Below, piece by piece: positions 15,481 through 22,072 of a stretch of 26,737 nucleotides of DNA (its first letter is position 1; each line of letters starts with the position of its first letter). Below the pieces are notes generated by a model. The model saw only the letters and a program-made list of their open reading frames with translations, was not told where the DNA came from and did not search any database. Origin of the DNA: Pseudomonadota bacterium (GTDB lineage Bacteria; Pseudomonadota; Gammaproteobacteria; Arenicellales; Arenicellaceae). The DNA lies in the NCBI GenBank assembly GCA_018660405.1, contig JABJKL010000195.1, positions 1 through 26,737 of the forward strand, read 5' to 3'. Position numbers and translations under genes: made by a program.

Positions 15481-15918
15481 TCAGCGCCCCACAAACAGCC
15501 GTATTCCTTCCAGTTTTTGTATTTTTGCAGTGGTTCCAGCTTCAAACGGTGATTCGCCGTCGGCTAGTTCAGCGGCCCAGTCGGTGCCGGACCAGTTAAC
15601 CTTGCCAGGTTGTTCAGTTGTAATAGCTTCAATTACTTTAACGGATTGACCAATTGCGTCGTTACCTGCAATCGCACCGGGTTTGTCTTGCCATTTTTTT
15701 AGCAATGGATAGAGGATGACGGAGACTACGATGGAGGCGATGAGAAAAACAGCAGAGGATGCAGTCCAGGAAAGATCGGGCATTAACCAGCTGACCGTAG
15801 ATGAAATGAGGGCTCCTAATCCGAAGAACAGGAACCAAAATACAGAAAACTGCATGATTAGCAGTTCGATGCCGATAAATGCTAACCCTAGTAATAAGAA
15901 AAATAATGCGGGTTCCAT
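15481..15918 (-). CDS. NfeD-like membrane protein
   Basis: A 145-residue inner-membrane protein with hydrophobic segments at about 4-24, 25-46 and 52-71, then a C-terminal OB-fold domain (about 85-145) typical of short NfeD proteins: NDAIGQSVKVIEAI, NWSGTDWAAELADGE, IQKLEGIRLFVGR. NfeD partners with the SPFH protein next door (QmcA type) in membrane quality control or microdomains. It begins 20 bases after the qmcA stop. Its ribosome site, TAAGGAGGT followed by ACCT and the ATG, is almost a perfect match to the 16S rRNA tail, in contrast with most genes here, suggesting strong independent initiation. Confidence 0.9.
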   Translation of the reverse strand: MEPALFFLLLGLAFIGIELLIMQFSVFWFLFFGLGALISSTVSWLMPDLSWTASSAVFLIASIVVSVILYPLLKKWQDKPGAIAGNDAIGQSVKVIEAITTEQPGKVNWSGTDWAAELADGESPFEAGTTAKIQKLEGIRLFVGR

Positions 15919-15921
15919 AGG

Positions 15922-15932
15922 TTACCTCCTTA
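15922..15932 (-). promoter_or_regulatory. Near-perfect Shine-Dalgarno for nfeD
   Basis: Read on the minus strand, TAAGGAGGT lies 4 to 12 bases before the nfeD ATG at 15918 (GGAGG centred about 8 bases away). It is the strongest ribosome binding site in the window. Confidence 0.75.
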
Positions 15933-15938
15933 AAGCCT

Positions 15939-16847
15939 CTAAAGACCTTGGCTCTTGTCAACCTGCGCTTTGAGCGTTTCAAATGCAGTGAAAGCTTTGC
16001 TTACCACCGAAGCTACGTCTGAACCATCGGTCGGCAGTAAGGCAACGGTGCCTTCACGCGCAAGCTTCTCGAATGCAGCGATATATTGCTCTGATAACTG
16101 CTGTGCTACCGCTGTGGTGCCGCCTTCAGTGTTAATCGCCTCAGAAATAGTACGTATAGCGGTTGCGCGAGCACCGGCCTCAATTTCGATTGCTTCGGCG
16201 TTACCTTGAGCGCGGAGTATTTGTGCTGCTTTATCACCTTCCGCCTGGTTGATTTCCGCTTGTCGATAGCCTTCGGAAGTCAGCACCGCAACGCGACGTT
16301 CTCGCTCTGCGGACATTTGTTTCTCCATTTCTTCGAGGATAGAGCCCGGTGGTGATATATCTTTAACTTCGTAACGCAGAACTTTAGTGCCCCAGGCTTC
16401 CGACGCCTCATCGATCGATTTCGTCACCATCGCGTTAATATTCTCGCGTGATTCAAAGGTTTGATCCAGGCTGAGTTTGCCAATTTCTGCACGCATCGTG
16501 GTTTGCGCCAATTGCAAAATCGCAAAATTAAGATTTTCAACTCCGTAAGAAGCGGCACGAGGATCCATGATTCTCATATAGAGCACCCCATCAATGCCCA
16601 AAGCGACGTTATCTTTGGTGATGGCTTGCTGAGCCGGCACATCGATCGCGAATTCTTTTAGTGAATGCTTGTAAGCAACCCGGTCTATAAATGGGATCAG
16701 CAAATGAAAGCCAGCCTCCAGTGTTCCATCATACTTACCCAAGCGTTCGATAATGTATGCTTCGTTTTGCGGAACGATGCGGACGATGTTCCTGAAGATT
16801 AAAACCAGGATGATTCCAGCGACGACTAGAAACGGTAGATTATCCAT
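15939..16847 (-). CDS. qmcA: SPFH/Band 7 membrane protein (QmcA/paraslipin type)
   Basis: A 302-residue stomatin-like protein. It has one N-terminal membrane segment (about 4-22), then the Band 7 domain starting IVRIVPQNEAYIIERLGKYD, with LEAGFHLLIPFIDRVAYKHS, the conserved VLRYEVKDISPPGSILEEME and a long charged coiled coil (about 185-250, MSAERERRVAVLTSEGYRQAE), ending in the oligomerisation tail. Paraslipins form large ring or cage assemblies at the inner membrane and work with NfeD proteins; E. coli QmcA is the closest named relative. AGGAG lies about 8 bases before the ATG. It forms a two-gene operon with nfeD. HflK/HflC are related, but pairing with NfeD argues for the QmcA branch. Confidence 0.9.
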   Translation of the reverse strand: MDNLPFLVVAGIILVLIFRNIVRIVPQNEAYIIERLGKYDGTLEAGFHLLIPFIDRVAYKHSLKEFAIDVPAQQAITKDNVALGIDGVLYMRIMDPRAASYGVENLNFAILQLAQTTMRAEIGKLSLDQTFESRENINAMVTKSIDEASEAWGTKVLRYEVKDISPPGSILEEMEKQMSAERERRVAVLTSEGYRQAEINQAEGDKAAQILRAQGNAEAIEIEAGARATAIRTISEAINTEGGTTAVAQQLSEQYIAAFEKLAREGTVALLPTDGSDVASVVSKAFTAFETLKAQVDKSQGL

Positions 16848-17195
16848 GATGGCTCCTGCGGTTTTGTTTGCTCATGTTCGACTATACCGCAAGCATCTGC
16901 ACAGTTTATGGCAAAGGTATGTTTTTTCGTTGGTTTGCATGCAACGGCCGGGTTTTGCTCAGCAAGATCAAACATGCATGTGCTGAGTGATGTTCGGTGG
17001 CATTTGGAATTAGTTCGATTTCGCTTTGGGTGAACAATGCGGGTAGATATGGGGAACCCCGGTAACGAACAAAGCGAGCCTGCACGTTTCCCCAAGCTCT
17101 TATAGCTGCCAGGATTAAATGATTGATAGAAATCAAAAGGATAGAGCAATGATTGAAATATCAGTTTTAGCAAACCGAGCGTGCTCGGTATACAA
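16848..17195. other. Non-coding region upstream of qmcA, bordering the acquired segment
   Basis: No convincing gene. It must hold the qmcA promoter; a TATAGT on the minus strand near 16885 is a possible -10 without a good -35. Other marks are the 10-bp palindrome TTGCATGCAA (16935-16944), CTCAGCA/TGCTGAG (16958-16987) and GGGGAACCCC (17051-17060). The hairpin ACCGAG-CGTG-CTCGGT at 17174-17189 sits directly before an attC-like GTTAGGC. Confidence 0.5.
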
Positions 17196-17204
17196 ATGTT
17201 AGGC
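17174..17204 (+). repeat. attC-like right half (hairpin plus GTTAGGC core)
   Basis: A 6-bp stem hairpin (ACCGAG/CTCGGT, loop CGTG) is followed 8 bases later by GTTAGGC at 17198-17204, which fits the integron core-site consensus GTTRRRY. The matching RYYYAAC left half is not seen upstream, so this would be a remnant or an attI-like junction. This is inference from pattern. Confidence 0.4.
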
Positions 17205-17213
17205 TACAAGAAA

Positions 17214-17681
17214 ATGAACGAAACATTTAAACAATATATCGAGTCATTAGAGCCCTTATACCAAAGGCTAATGCAGATGGAACCTGTTTCTGTAGTAACT
17301 CTGCCAAAAGAAACCCCATTATCTGGTATTTATCTATTTTCTGAAGATGAGCAACATCTTTATGTGGGCCGTACAAATACAATTAGAAAAAGGCTACAAA
17401 ATCATTGCCGGCCAGGCTCAGGGCATAATTCAGCTACATTTGCATTTAGGCTCGCTAGGCAACTCACTGGTCAAACAAATGCAACATATACCGAGCAAGG
17501 ATCACGGGCATATTTACAAAACGACCCAAAATTTGGTCCTATCTTTAAGGCGCAAAAAGAAAGAGTAAGAAACATGAATGTTCGTTATGTGTTAGAGCCA
17601 GATCCAATGCGACAAGCTCTGTTAGAAATGTATGTTTCGGTTAGCTTGGGTACACTACATAATGACTTTGATAATCATTAA
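17214..17681 (+). CDS. GIY-YIG domain protein (putative nuclease)
   Basis: A 155-residue protein with a GIY-YIG catalytic domain from about residue 28. SGIYLFSEDEQHLYVGRTNT carries the GIY and Y-V-G halves, followed by the conserved Arg and His of IRKRLQNH. A C-terminal LLEMYVSVSLGT supplies the metal-binding Glu, and LHNDFDNH the final Asn. All core residues seem present, so it should be an active metal-dependent nuclease, but the target is unknown and no named subfamily is evident. The N-terminal 25 residues look helical. I choose ATG 17214; ATG 17196 is also in frame but overlaps the GTTAGGC core. Its codons are visibly more AT-rich than those of neighbours, and it is framed by attC-like sequences, so it looks like a mobile gene cassette. 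Confidence 0.8.
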   Translation: MNETFKQYIESLEPLYQRLMQMEPVSVVTLPKETPLSGIYLFSEDEQHLYVGRTNTIRKRLQNHCRPGSGHNSATFAFRLARQLTGQTNATYTEQGSRAYLQNDPKFGPIFKAQKERVRNMNVRYVLEPDPMRQALLEMYVSVSLGTLHNDFDNH

Positions 17682-17682
17682 A

Positions 17683-17745
17683 GCCCTAACAATGCGTTCG
17701 CGTGGGACGCTGTGCCACGTTGCAGGCTGCGCCCCACAGCTTAAA
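17683..17745 (+). repeat. attC-like site after the GIY-YIG gene
   Basis: Two bases after the stop comes GCCCTAACAATGCG, close to the integron attC left core RYYYAAC followed by AA. An imperfect palindrome follows: GTGGGACGC (17702-17710) pairs with GCGCCCCAC (17729-17737) at 8 of 9 positions, and GCTGTG (17709-17714) with CACAGC (17735-17740). The right core GTTRRRY expected next is missing; the sequence runs into AT-rich promoter DNA. I read it as a decayed or truncated attC. Confidence 0.45.
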
Positions 17746-17760
17746 TATTATACCGCTTAC

Positions 17761-17800
17761 TTGACATACCAAATATGATATACATACTAAATATGGTATG
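17761..17800 (+). promoter_or_regulatory. Promoter and operator of the toxin-antitoxin operon
   Basis: A perfect -35 TTGACA at 17761-17766 is followed after 16 bases by a -10-like CATACT (17783-17788). The same stretch carries a 13-bp direct repeat, CATACCAAATATG (17765-17777) and CATACTAAATATG (17783-17795), 18 bases apart with one mismatch, and CATACC/GGTATG as an inverted pair at its ends. This is what an autoregulated operator bound by the HigA-like antitoxin should look like. Predicted transcription would start at about 17795-17798, at the toxin ATG itself. Confidence 0.65.
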
Positions 17801-18079
17801 TGGATAATTTATGAACACCGCCGTGTTGCACGACAGCTCAATTCAGCCCCAAATGACATACTTAAGAAATACGAGATATGGAAAGATATCGTCTCTGTTT
17901 CTGGCCCTGAAGGATTGAAATTGATTCGTAGTTTCAATGATGAGCCACTAAGGGGAGACTGGAAGGGGTATCGATCTTCCCGACTGAGTTTGAAATATCG
18001 AATTATCTATAAGATTGTAAGAAATGAAGTATTAGTGCAGGTTGTAAATATTACTGCACATGATTACCGGAGAAAATGA
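17798..18079 (+). CDS. RelE/HigB-family toxin of a type II toxin-antitoxin system
   Basis: A 93-residue basic protein of the RelE/ParE superfamily, HigB-like branch; such toxins are usually ribosome-dependent mRNA interferases. Visible signatures are MWIIYEHRRVARQL, LKKYEIWKDIVSVSGPEGLK, RSFNDEPLRGDWKGYRSSRL, then KYRIIYKIVRNEVLVQVVNI and the closing TAHDYRRK. Toxin first, antitoxin second is the HigBA order. The ATG lies inside the operator repeat and at the predicted transcription start, with no ribosome site, so translation may be leaderless, keeping toxin output low. The segment is AT-rich and sits with attC-like sequences, a common setting for such modules in integron cassette arrays. 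Confidence 0.9.
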   Translation: MWIIYEHRRVARQLNSAPNDILKKYEIWKDIVSVSGPEGLKLIRSFNDEPLRGDWKGYRSSRLSLKYRIIYKIVRNEVLVQVVNITAHDYRRK

Positions 18080-18080
18080 C

Positions 18081-18341
18081 ATGAAAGGTTACAAAATCGC
18101 TTCTAAACAGATCGATGTTTCTGTTGGGGAGTCAGTGAGAATTATTAGAGAATTTCAAGAAATGAGTCAGAATAAACTGGCTGTAGCTGCAGGTATTCCT
18201 CAATCAACAATTTCCGCTATTGAAAATGATCGAATTAATCTAGGCGTCGAACGAGCCAAGCAACTCGCCAGAGCATTGCGTTGTCACCCTTCTGTTTTAG
18301 TATTTCCTGGTTGGAGAGTTGGGCACGAACAGGCAGCATAA
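18081..18341 (+). CDS. HigA-like XRE-family antitoxin
   Basis: An 86-residue helix-turn-helix protein that should neutralise the upstream toxin and repress the operon. The helix-turn-helix is MSQNKLAVAAGIPQSTISAI followed by ENDRINLGVERAKQLARALR; the ending HPSVLVFPGWRV is typical of this antitoxin branch. The frame is open to ATG 18060, inside the toxin gene, but I prefer ATG 18081 because GGAG (18069-18072) is well spaced before it and the toxin stop is only one base upstream. The antitoxin thus has a good ribosome site while the toxin has none, which fits a bias toward antitoxin excess. Confidence 0.9.
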   Translation: MKGYKIASKQIDVSVGESVRIIREFQEMSQNKLAVAAGIPQSTISAIENDRINLGVERAKQLARALRCHPSVLVFPGWRVGHEQAA

Positions 18342-18396
18342 CAAGGAAATACAGTTGCACAATTTACTCGTGGCATTCCTAAATTGGTCTTGAGTT

Positions 18397-19248
18397 CTAT
18401 GGTGTTTGCCCACAAGTTACGCGTTCCAGGCTCAATAGGTCGTGGTGGGTGTTTATATTGCATAACCCAGCATCGGCAAACAGGGTTCTGACGGCATCGC
18501 CTTGATCGTAAGCGTGTTCAATGAATAAATAGCCATTTTTGAACAAGTGCTGTTTGGCGTTTTTAACTATCTGGCGAATGTCATTTAAGCCGTCTGCACC
18601 CGCAGTTAGTGCGCAGCGCGGTTCAAACCTCAGGTCGCCTTGCTCAAGATGTGGGTCTTTTTCGGCAACGTAAGGTGGGTTTGAGACAATAATATTGAAG
18701 CAATACCCAGCCAGACTGCTGAACCAATCGCTTAAAACAAATTCTATGTTTGTAGCGCCAACCAGCCGGGAGTTCGCGCGCGCGATGGTCAGCGCCGCCT
18801 CGGAGGCATCTGCGGCGACGATGTCCGCATGAGCAAGCTCATTCGCGAGCGAAACAGCTATAGCGCCGCTGCCAGTGCCAAGGTCAGCGATTTTAAGCTG
18901 GGATACTGTTGGTGCCAGGTTGGCCGCGGTTTCCAACGCGAGTTCGACCAGTAACTCAGTTTCTGGCCGTGGTATGAGCACATCGGGACTAACGTGAAAA
19001 TTATGTTTCCAGAAGGCACGATGGCCAATAATATATGCGACGGGTTCGCCCTTGCTCCGACGTTCTATATAAGATTGAAAACGAGTTTTCTGTTCGCCCG
19101 TTAGAGCAGAATCGCTATGGGCAATAAGCCATGCTGAGTTTTTGCTGAGTGCATGGCTTAACAATATTTCGCAGTCGTGTTTTGCTGAGTCGCTGCAATG
19201 TTCGAGCGTTACCCGGCCATTAACAAGCGCGTCTTGTAGCGATATCAA
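18397..19248 (-). CDS. prmC: Peptide chain release factor N5-glutamine methyltransferase PrmC
   Basis: Methylates the glutamine of the GGQ motif of release factors RF1 and RF2, raising termination efficiency. The 283 residues show the N-terminal helical domain, then the conserved LIPRPETE at 91-98, the SAM-binding DLGTGSGAIA at 122-131 and the glutamine-binding NPPYV at 190-194. The start is TTG at 19248, overlapping the prfA stop as TTGA; no better start exists nearby. It therefore depends on translational coupling to prfA, its own substrate. It is the last gene of the hemA-prfA-prmC operon. No clear terminator follows before the converging toxin-antitoxin genes. Confidence 0.95.
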   Translation of the reverse strand: MISLQDALVNGRVTLEHCSDSAKHDCEILLSHALSKNSAWLIAHSDSALTGEQKTRFQSYIERRSKGEPVAYIIGHRAFWKHNFHVSPDVLIPRPETELLVELALETAANLAPTVSQLKIADLGTGSGAIAVSLANELAHADIVAADASEAALTIARANSRLVGATNIEFVLSDWFSSLAGYCFNIIVSNPPYVAEKDPHLEQGDLRFEPRCALTAGADGLNDIRQIVKNAKQHLFKNGYLFIEHAYDQGDAVRTLFADAGLCNINTHHDLLSLERVTCGQTP

Positions 19249-20333
19249 GATTCGGCGAGCGTCGCCAGCTGATCGGCTTGGTATTCCGCACTCAGTGGAT
19301 CGACGACCTGATTTAATCCACCCTGCATTACGTCATCGAGTTTGTATAATGTTAAATTTATTCGGTGATCAGTAACTCTTCCTTGTGGGAAGTTATAAGT
19401 ACGAATCCGTTCGGATCGGTCCCCACTGCCAACCAAATTACGGCGTGTTTCAGCTTCTTCTGCCTGCTGGGCAGACCTTTGGGCATCCAATAAGCGCGAT
19501 TTAAGCATCGACATCGCGCGGGCGCGGTTCTTGTGCTGAGAACGCTCGTCTTGACACTCGACGACGACGCCTGTGGCCAGGTGGGTAAGACGAACGGCAG
19601 AGTCCGTTTTGTTCACGTGCTGCCCACCAGAGCCTGAGGCACGATAGGTATCTACGCGTATTTCACTTGGGTTGATTTCAATTTCATCCGATATTTCGTC
19701 AGCTTCAGCGAGAATTGCGACGGTGCAAGCCGATGTGTGAATACGGCCCTGAGTTTCGGTTTCTGGCACACGCTGCACCCGATGCGCGCCCGATTCAAAT
19801 TTGAGTTTGGAGTAGGCACCACGGCCTTCAATTCTGGAGATTATCTCTCGGTAGCCGCCATGCTCGCCTTCAGTTTTACTCAGCACTTCGACTTTCCATT
19901 TTTGTGATTCTGCATAAATGCTGTACATGCGAAACAGATCACCCGCGAAGATGGCGGCCTCGTCGCCACCCGTGCCAGCGCGAATCTCCAGGAATATATT
20001 GCGATCGTCGTTTGGGTCTTTAGGTATCAGAAGCCGTTGCAGCGAACTCAACAGTGCCTCCTGCGTGTCTTTTAATCTAAGCAGTTCTTCCTTGCCCATT
20101 TCACGCATTTCCGCATCGTCATCAGCAAGCATGAGTTCTGCAGCCTGCATGTCATCATCAGCTTGTTGGAAATCCTCCCAGGTGTTAACCACGGGTGCGA
20201 TTTCTGATAGTTCAATCGTCAGGGCGCGGTACTTATTCTGGTCGCTCATGGTTTCCGGGTCTGAAACCAGGGCATTAAGTTCTTCTTGACGTTCGGCAAG
20301 GAATTCAAGCTTTGTGCGTATTGAGTCTTTCAC
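19245..20333 (-). CDS. prfA: Peptide chain release factor 1
   Basis: Recognises UAA and UAG stop codons and triggers peptide release on the ribosome. The 362 residues match the family (E. coli 360). The stop-codon-reading PxT motif is P-E-T at 190-192 in RVPETETQGR, and the catalytic GGQ is at 236-238 in GSGGQHVNK, the glutamine modified by PrmC from the next gene. The start is GTG (MKDSIRTKLE), 14 bases after the hemA stop; an ATG overlapping it is immediately followed by a stop. There is no visible Shine-Dalgarno sequence, so it probably relies on coupling to hemA translation. Confidence 0.97.
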   Translation of the reverse strand: MKDSIRTKLEFLAERQEELNALVSDPETMSDQNKYRALTIELSEIAPVVNTWEDFQQADDDMQAAELMLADDDAEMREMGKEELLRLKDTQEALLSSLQRLLIPKDPNDDRNIFLEIRAGTGGDEAAIFAGDLFRMYSIYAESQKWKVEVLSKTEGEHGGYREIISRIEGRGAYSKLKFESGAHRVQRVPETETQGRIHTSACTVAILAEADEISDEIEINPSEIRVDTYRASGSGGQHVNKTDSAVRLTHLATGVVVECQDERSQHKNRARAMSMLKSRLLDAQRSAQQAEEAETRRNLVGSGDRSERIRTYNFPQGRVTDHRINLTLYKLDDVMQGGLNQVVDPLSAEYQADQLATLAES

Positions 20334-20347
20334 ATTGTTTGCCGGGT

Positions 20348-21622
20348 TCAGGTTTTGTTGGATTTGCCCTTGGATGGTAAATGTTTCAGCCCGAAAATTT
20401 TCTGAACAGTGGATGCCAGTGATGAGTCGTCGCTATCATTCAGCGTCTTGCTCGGCCGATGCATGATTTTGTTGCCGAGTGCGTAGGCGAACAGCTCGAT
20501 AACCGCCTCCGGGTTCTCGCCTCGAGCGATTTGTCGAATGGCTTTATCGAGCTCAACCTCGGTCAGTTGATCTATATGGTTTCGCAAGGCGCGGATTGTT
20601 GGTACTGAGTTGAGGCTGCCGACCCACTCCATGAACTCGTTGGATTGGGTCTCTACGATCCTCTCGGCTTCACTCGCTGCATCGCGCCGCGATTCCAGAT
20701 TGGTTTCAATGATCTGATTTAGATCATCTACCGTATATAAGAACACATTTCGAAGCTCATTGACCTGTTCCTCAATATCTCTGGGTACGGCAAGGTCGAC
20801 CATAAACATCGGTCTATTTTTGCGGGCTTTTAACGAGGTCTCGACCATGCCTTTACCAATTAGCGGCAGGGTGCTGGCAGTGGAAGAGATCAAGATATCG
20901 CAATAAGGTAGATTCTCAGGCAACTCATCCAGGGTGATCGCACGAGCGCCGAGTTCGTTTGCCAGTCTTTCGCCACGTTCCAGTGTGCGGTTGGCTACTA
21001 AAATATCTTTAACGCCTTTTTCGCTTAAATGTCTTGCGACCAATTCAATCGTTTCGCCAGCCCCAATCAGCATGACAGATTGGTCTTCCAACGCATCAAA
21101 AATTTGACGCGCCAACAATACCGCGGCATAGGCGACCGACACCGCATTGGTTCCAACGCCTGTATTGGTGCGAATATTCTTGGCGACTGAAAAAGAGCTT
21201 TGAAACAGGCGGTTTAGAATTTTGCCAGTGGCACCGAGTTTGTGCGCGACCGCAAAGGCCGTTTTCATTTGGCCTAAAATTTGTGATTCACCAAGCACCA
21301 TGGAATCTAGCCCAGAAGCTACTCGATAGGTATGGCGAACCGCATCTCGATTGGGGTGAATATATAAATAGTCGCTGAAGTCGTTTCCAGACCAACCGTG
21401 GTAATGGCTAATCCAGTCTTTTATCTGGTCTGCATTTTGCGTGTTTTGACGGCAATAAATTTCTGTACGGTTGCAGGTAGAAAGTAGCGCAGCCTCTTCT
21501 ATACCGGGACGTTTGATCAGGTCTTTAAGAGCCTCTTCCAAATGATCCGCCGTTACCGCAGCGCGCTCGCGTATCTCGACGGGTGCAGTCGCGTGGTTTA
21601 AGCCTAGTGTAAGAATGTGCAT
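20348..21622 (-). CDS. hemA: Glutamyl-tRNA reductase
   Basis: Reduces glutamyl-tRNA to glutamate-1-semialdehyde with NADPH, the first committed step of the C5 haem pathway. The 424 residues show the catalytic Cys50 in LSTCNRTE, the conserved VASGLDSMVLGESQILGQMK at 101-120, the NADPH-binding VMLIGAGETIELV at 183-195 and the C-terminal dimerisation helices. It opens the hemA-prfA-prmC operon. Its 5' side is unusual: a 262-bp inverted-repeat element begins 15 bases before the ATG, so the promoter lies either in that element or beyond it. The stretch before the ATG has no real ribosome site. Confidence 0.97.
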   Translation of the reverse strand: MHILTLGLNHATAPVEIRERAAVTADHLEEALKDLIKRPGIEEAALLSTCNRTEIYCRQNTQNADQIKDWISHYHGWSGNDFSDYLYIHPNRDAVRHTYRVASGLDSMVLGESQILGQMKTAFAVAHKLGATGKILNRLFQSSFSVAKNIRTNTGVGTNAVSVAYAAVLLARQIFDALEDQSVMLIGAGETIELVARHLSEKGVKDILVANRTLERGERLANELGARAITLDELPENLPYCDILISSTASTLPLIGKGMVETSLKARKNRPMFMVDLAVPRDIEEQVNELRNVFLYTVDDLNQIIETNLESRRDAASEAERIVETQSNEFMEWVGSLNSVPTIRALRNHIDQLTEVELDKAIRQIARGENPEAVIELFAYALGNKIMHRPSKTLNDSDDSSLASTVQKIFGLKHLPSKGKSNKT

Positions 21623-22072
21623 TTTCGATTCTATCTAGTGTAGTGTATTAAACAAACGCATGTATCAGCGAGATGACAAGCATTCATATACTAGGCGCGC
21701 GTCGCCGCGAATGACGAGTCCTTCACAAGAGGCGCAACAACGTAGATGATTGCTTGCCATCGCGCCCGAAGGGAGTCCCCCAAACAACCCAATCCATCGT
21801 TGCAGATTTTGCAAAGGGAGCGACCATTCGCTGCAAGCTGCGCCTCGACTTGGGTTATTTGGGGGACTCTGATACATACGTTTGTTTAAAACACTACACT
21901 AGTTAACAGCCTTTCGACCCACCTGTCGAGGTCGATGGGCAGTCAATAAATTACTTTTGTGTCCCGTTGCGATTCGTGATGGCTAATCGCCTATTGTACT
22001 AGTGCTGTTTAAAGATTTATATGTCGCGTTTAGTGCGTTCGTCCAAAGTTCCCTTCAAGGCCTTTTTTAATT
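21623..22072. other. 450-bp region upstream of hemA
   Basis: Non-coding. It is mostly occupied by the structured element at 21635-21902. The remaining 170 bp, up to the stop of the membrane protein gene, holds a small imperfect hairpin near 21918-21939 (CCCACCT...AGGTCGATGGG) and no gene. hemA transcription must begin somewhere in this span. Confidence 0.55.
21635..21902. mobile_element. MITE-like element with three inverted repeats, bounded by CTAG
   Basis: The outer arms 21635-21668 and 21869-21902 are complementary over 34 bases with 2 mismatches. Inside, 21672-21691 pairs with 21742-21761 (17 of 20) and 21773-21792 pairs with 21850-21869 (19 of 20). Together they give a long stem opening into two side stems, like a three-way junction. 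Both ends read CTAG; with TA as a target duplication the element spans 21638-21899 (262 bp) with tips GTGTAGTG/CACTACAC. IS630/Tc1-type elements duplicate TA and IS630 favours CTAG, so a non-autonomous relative is likely. There is no transposase frame inside. Confidence 0.75.

Noticed and set aside
16826..17173. 115-codon minus-strand frame upstream of qmcA
   Set aside because: It overlaps the qmcA start and ribosome site, has erratic composition with many cysteines and no recognisable domain; treated as non-coding.
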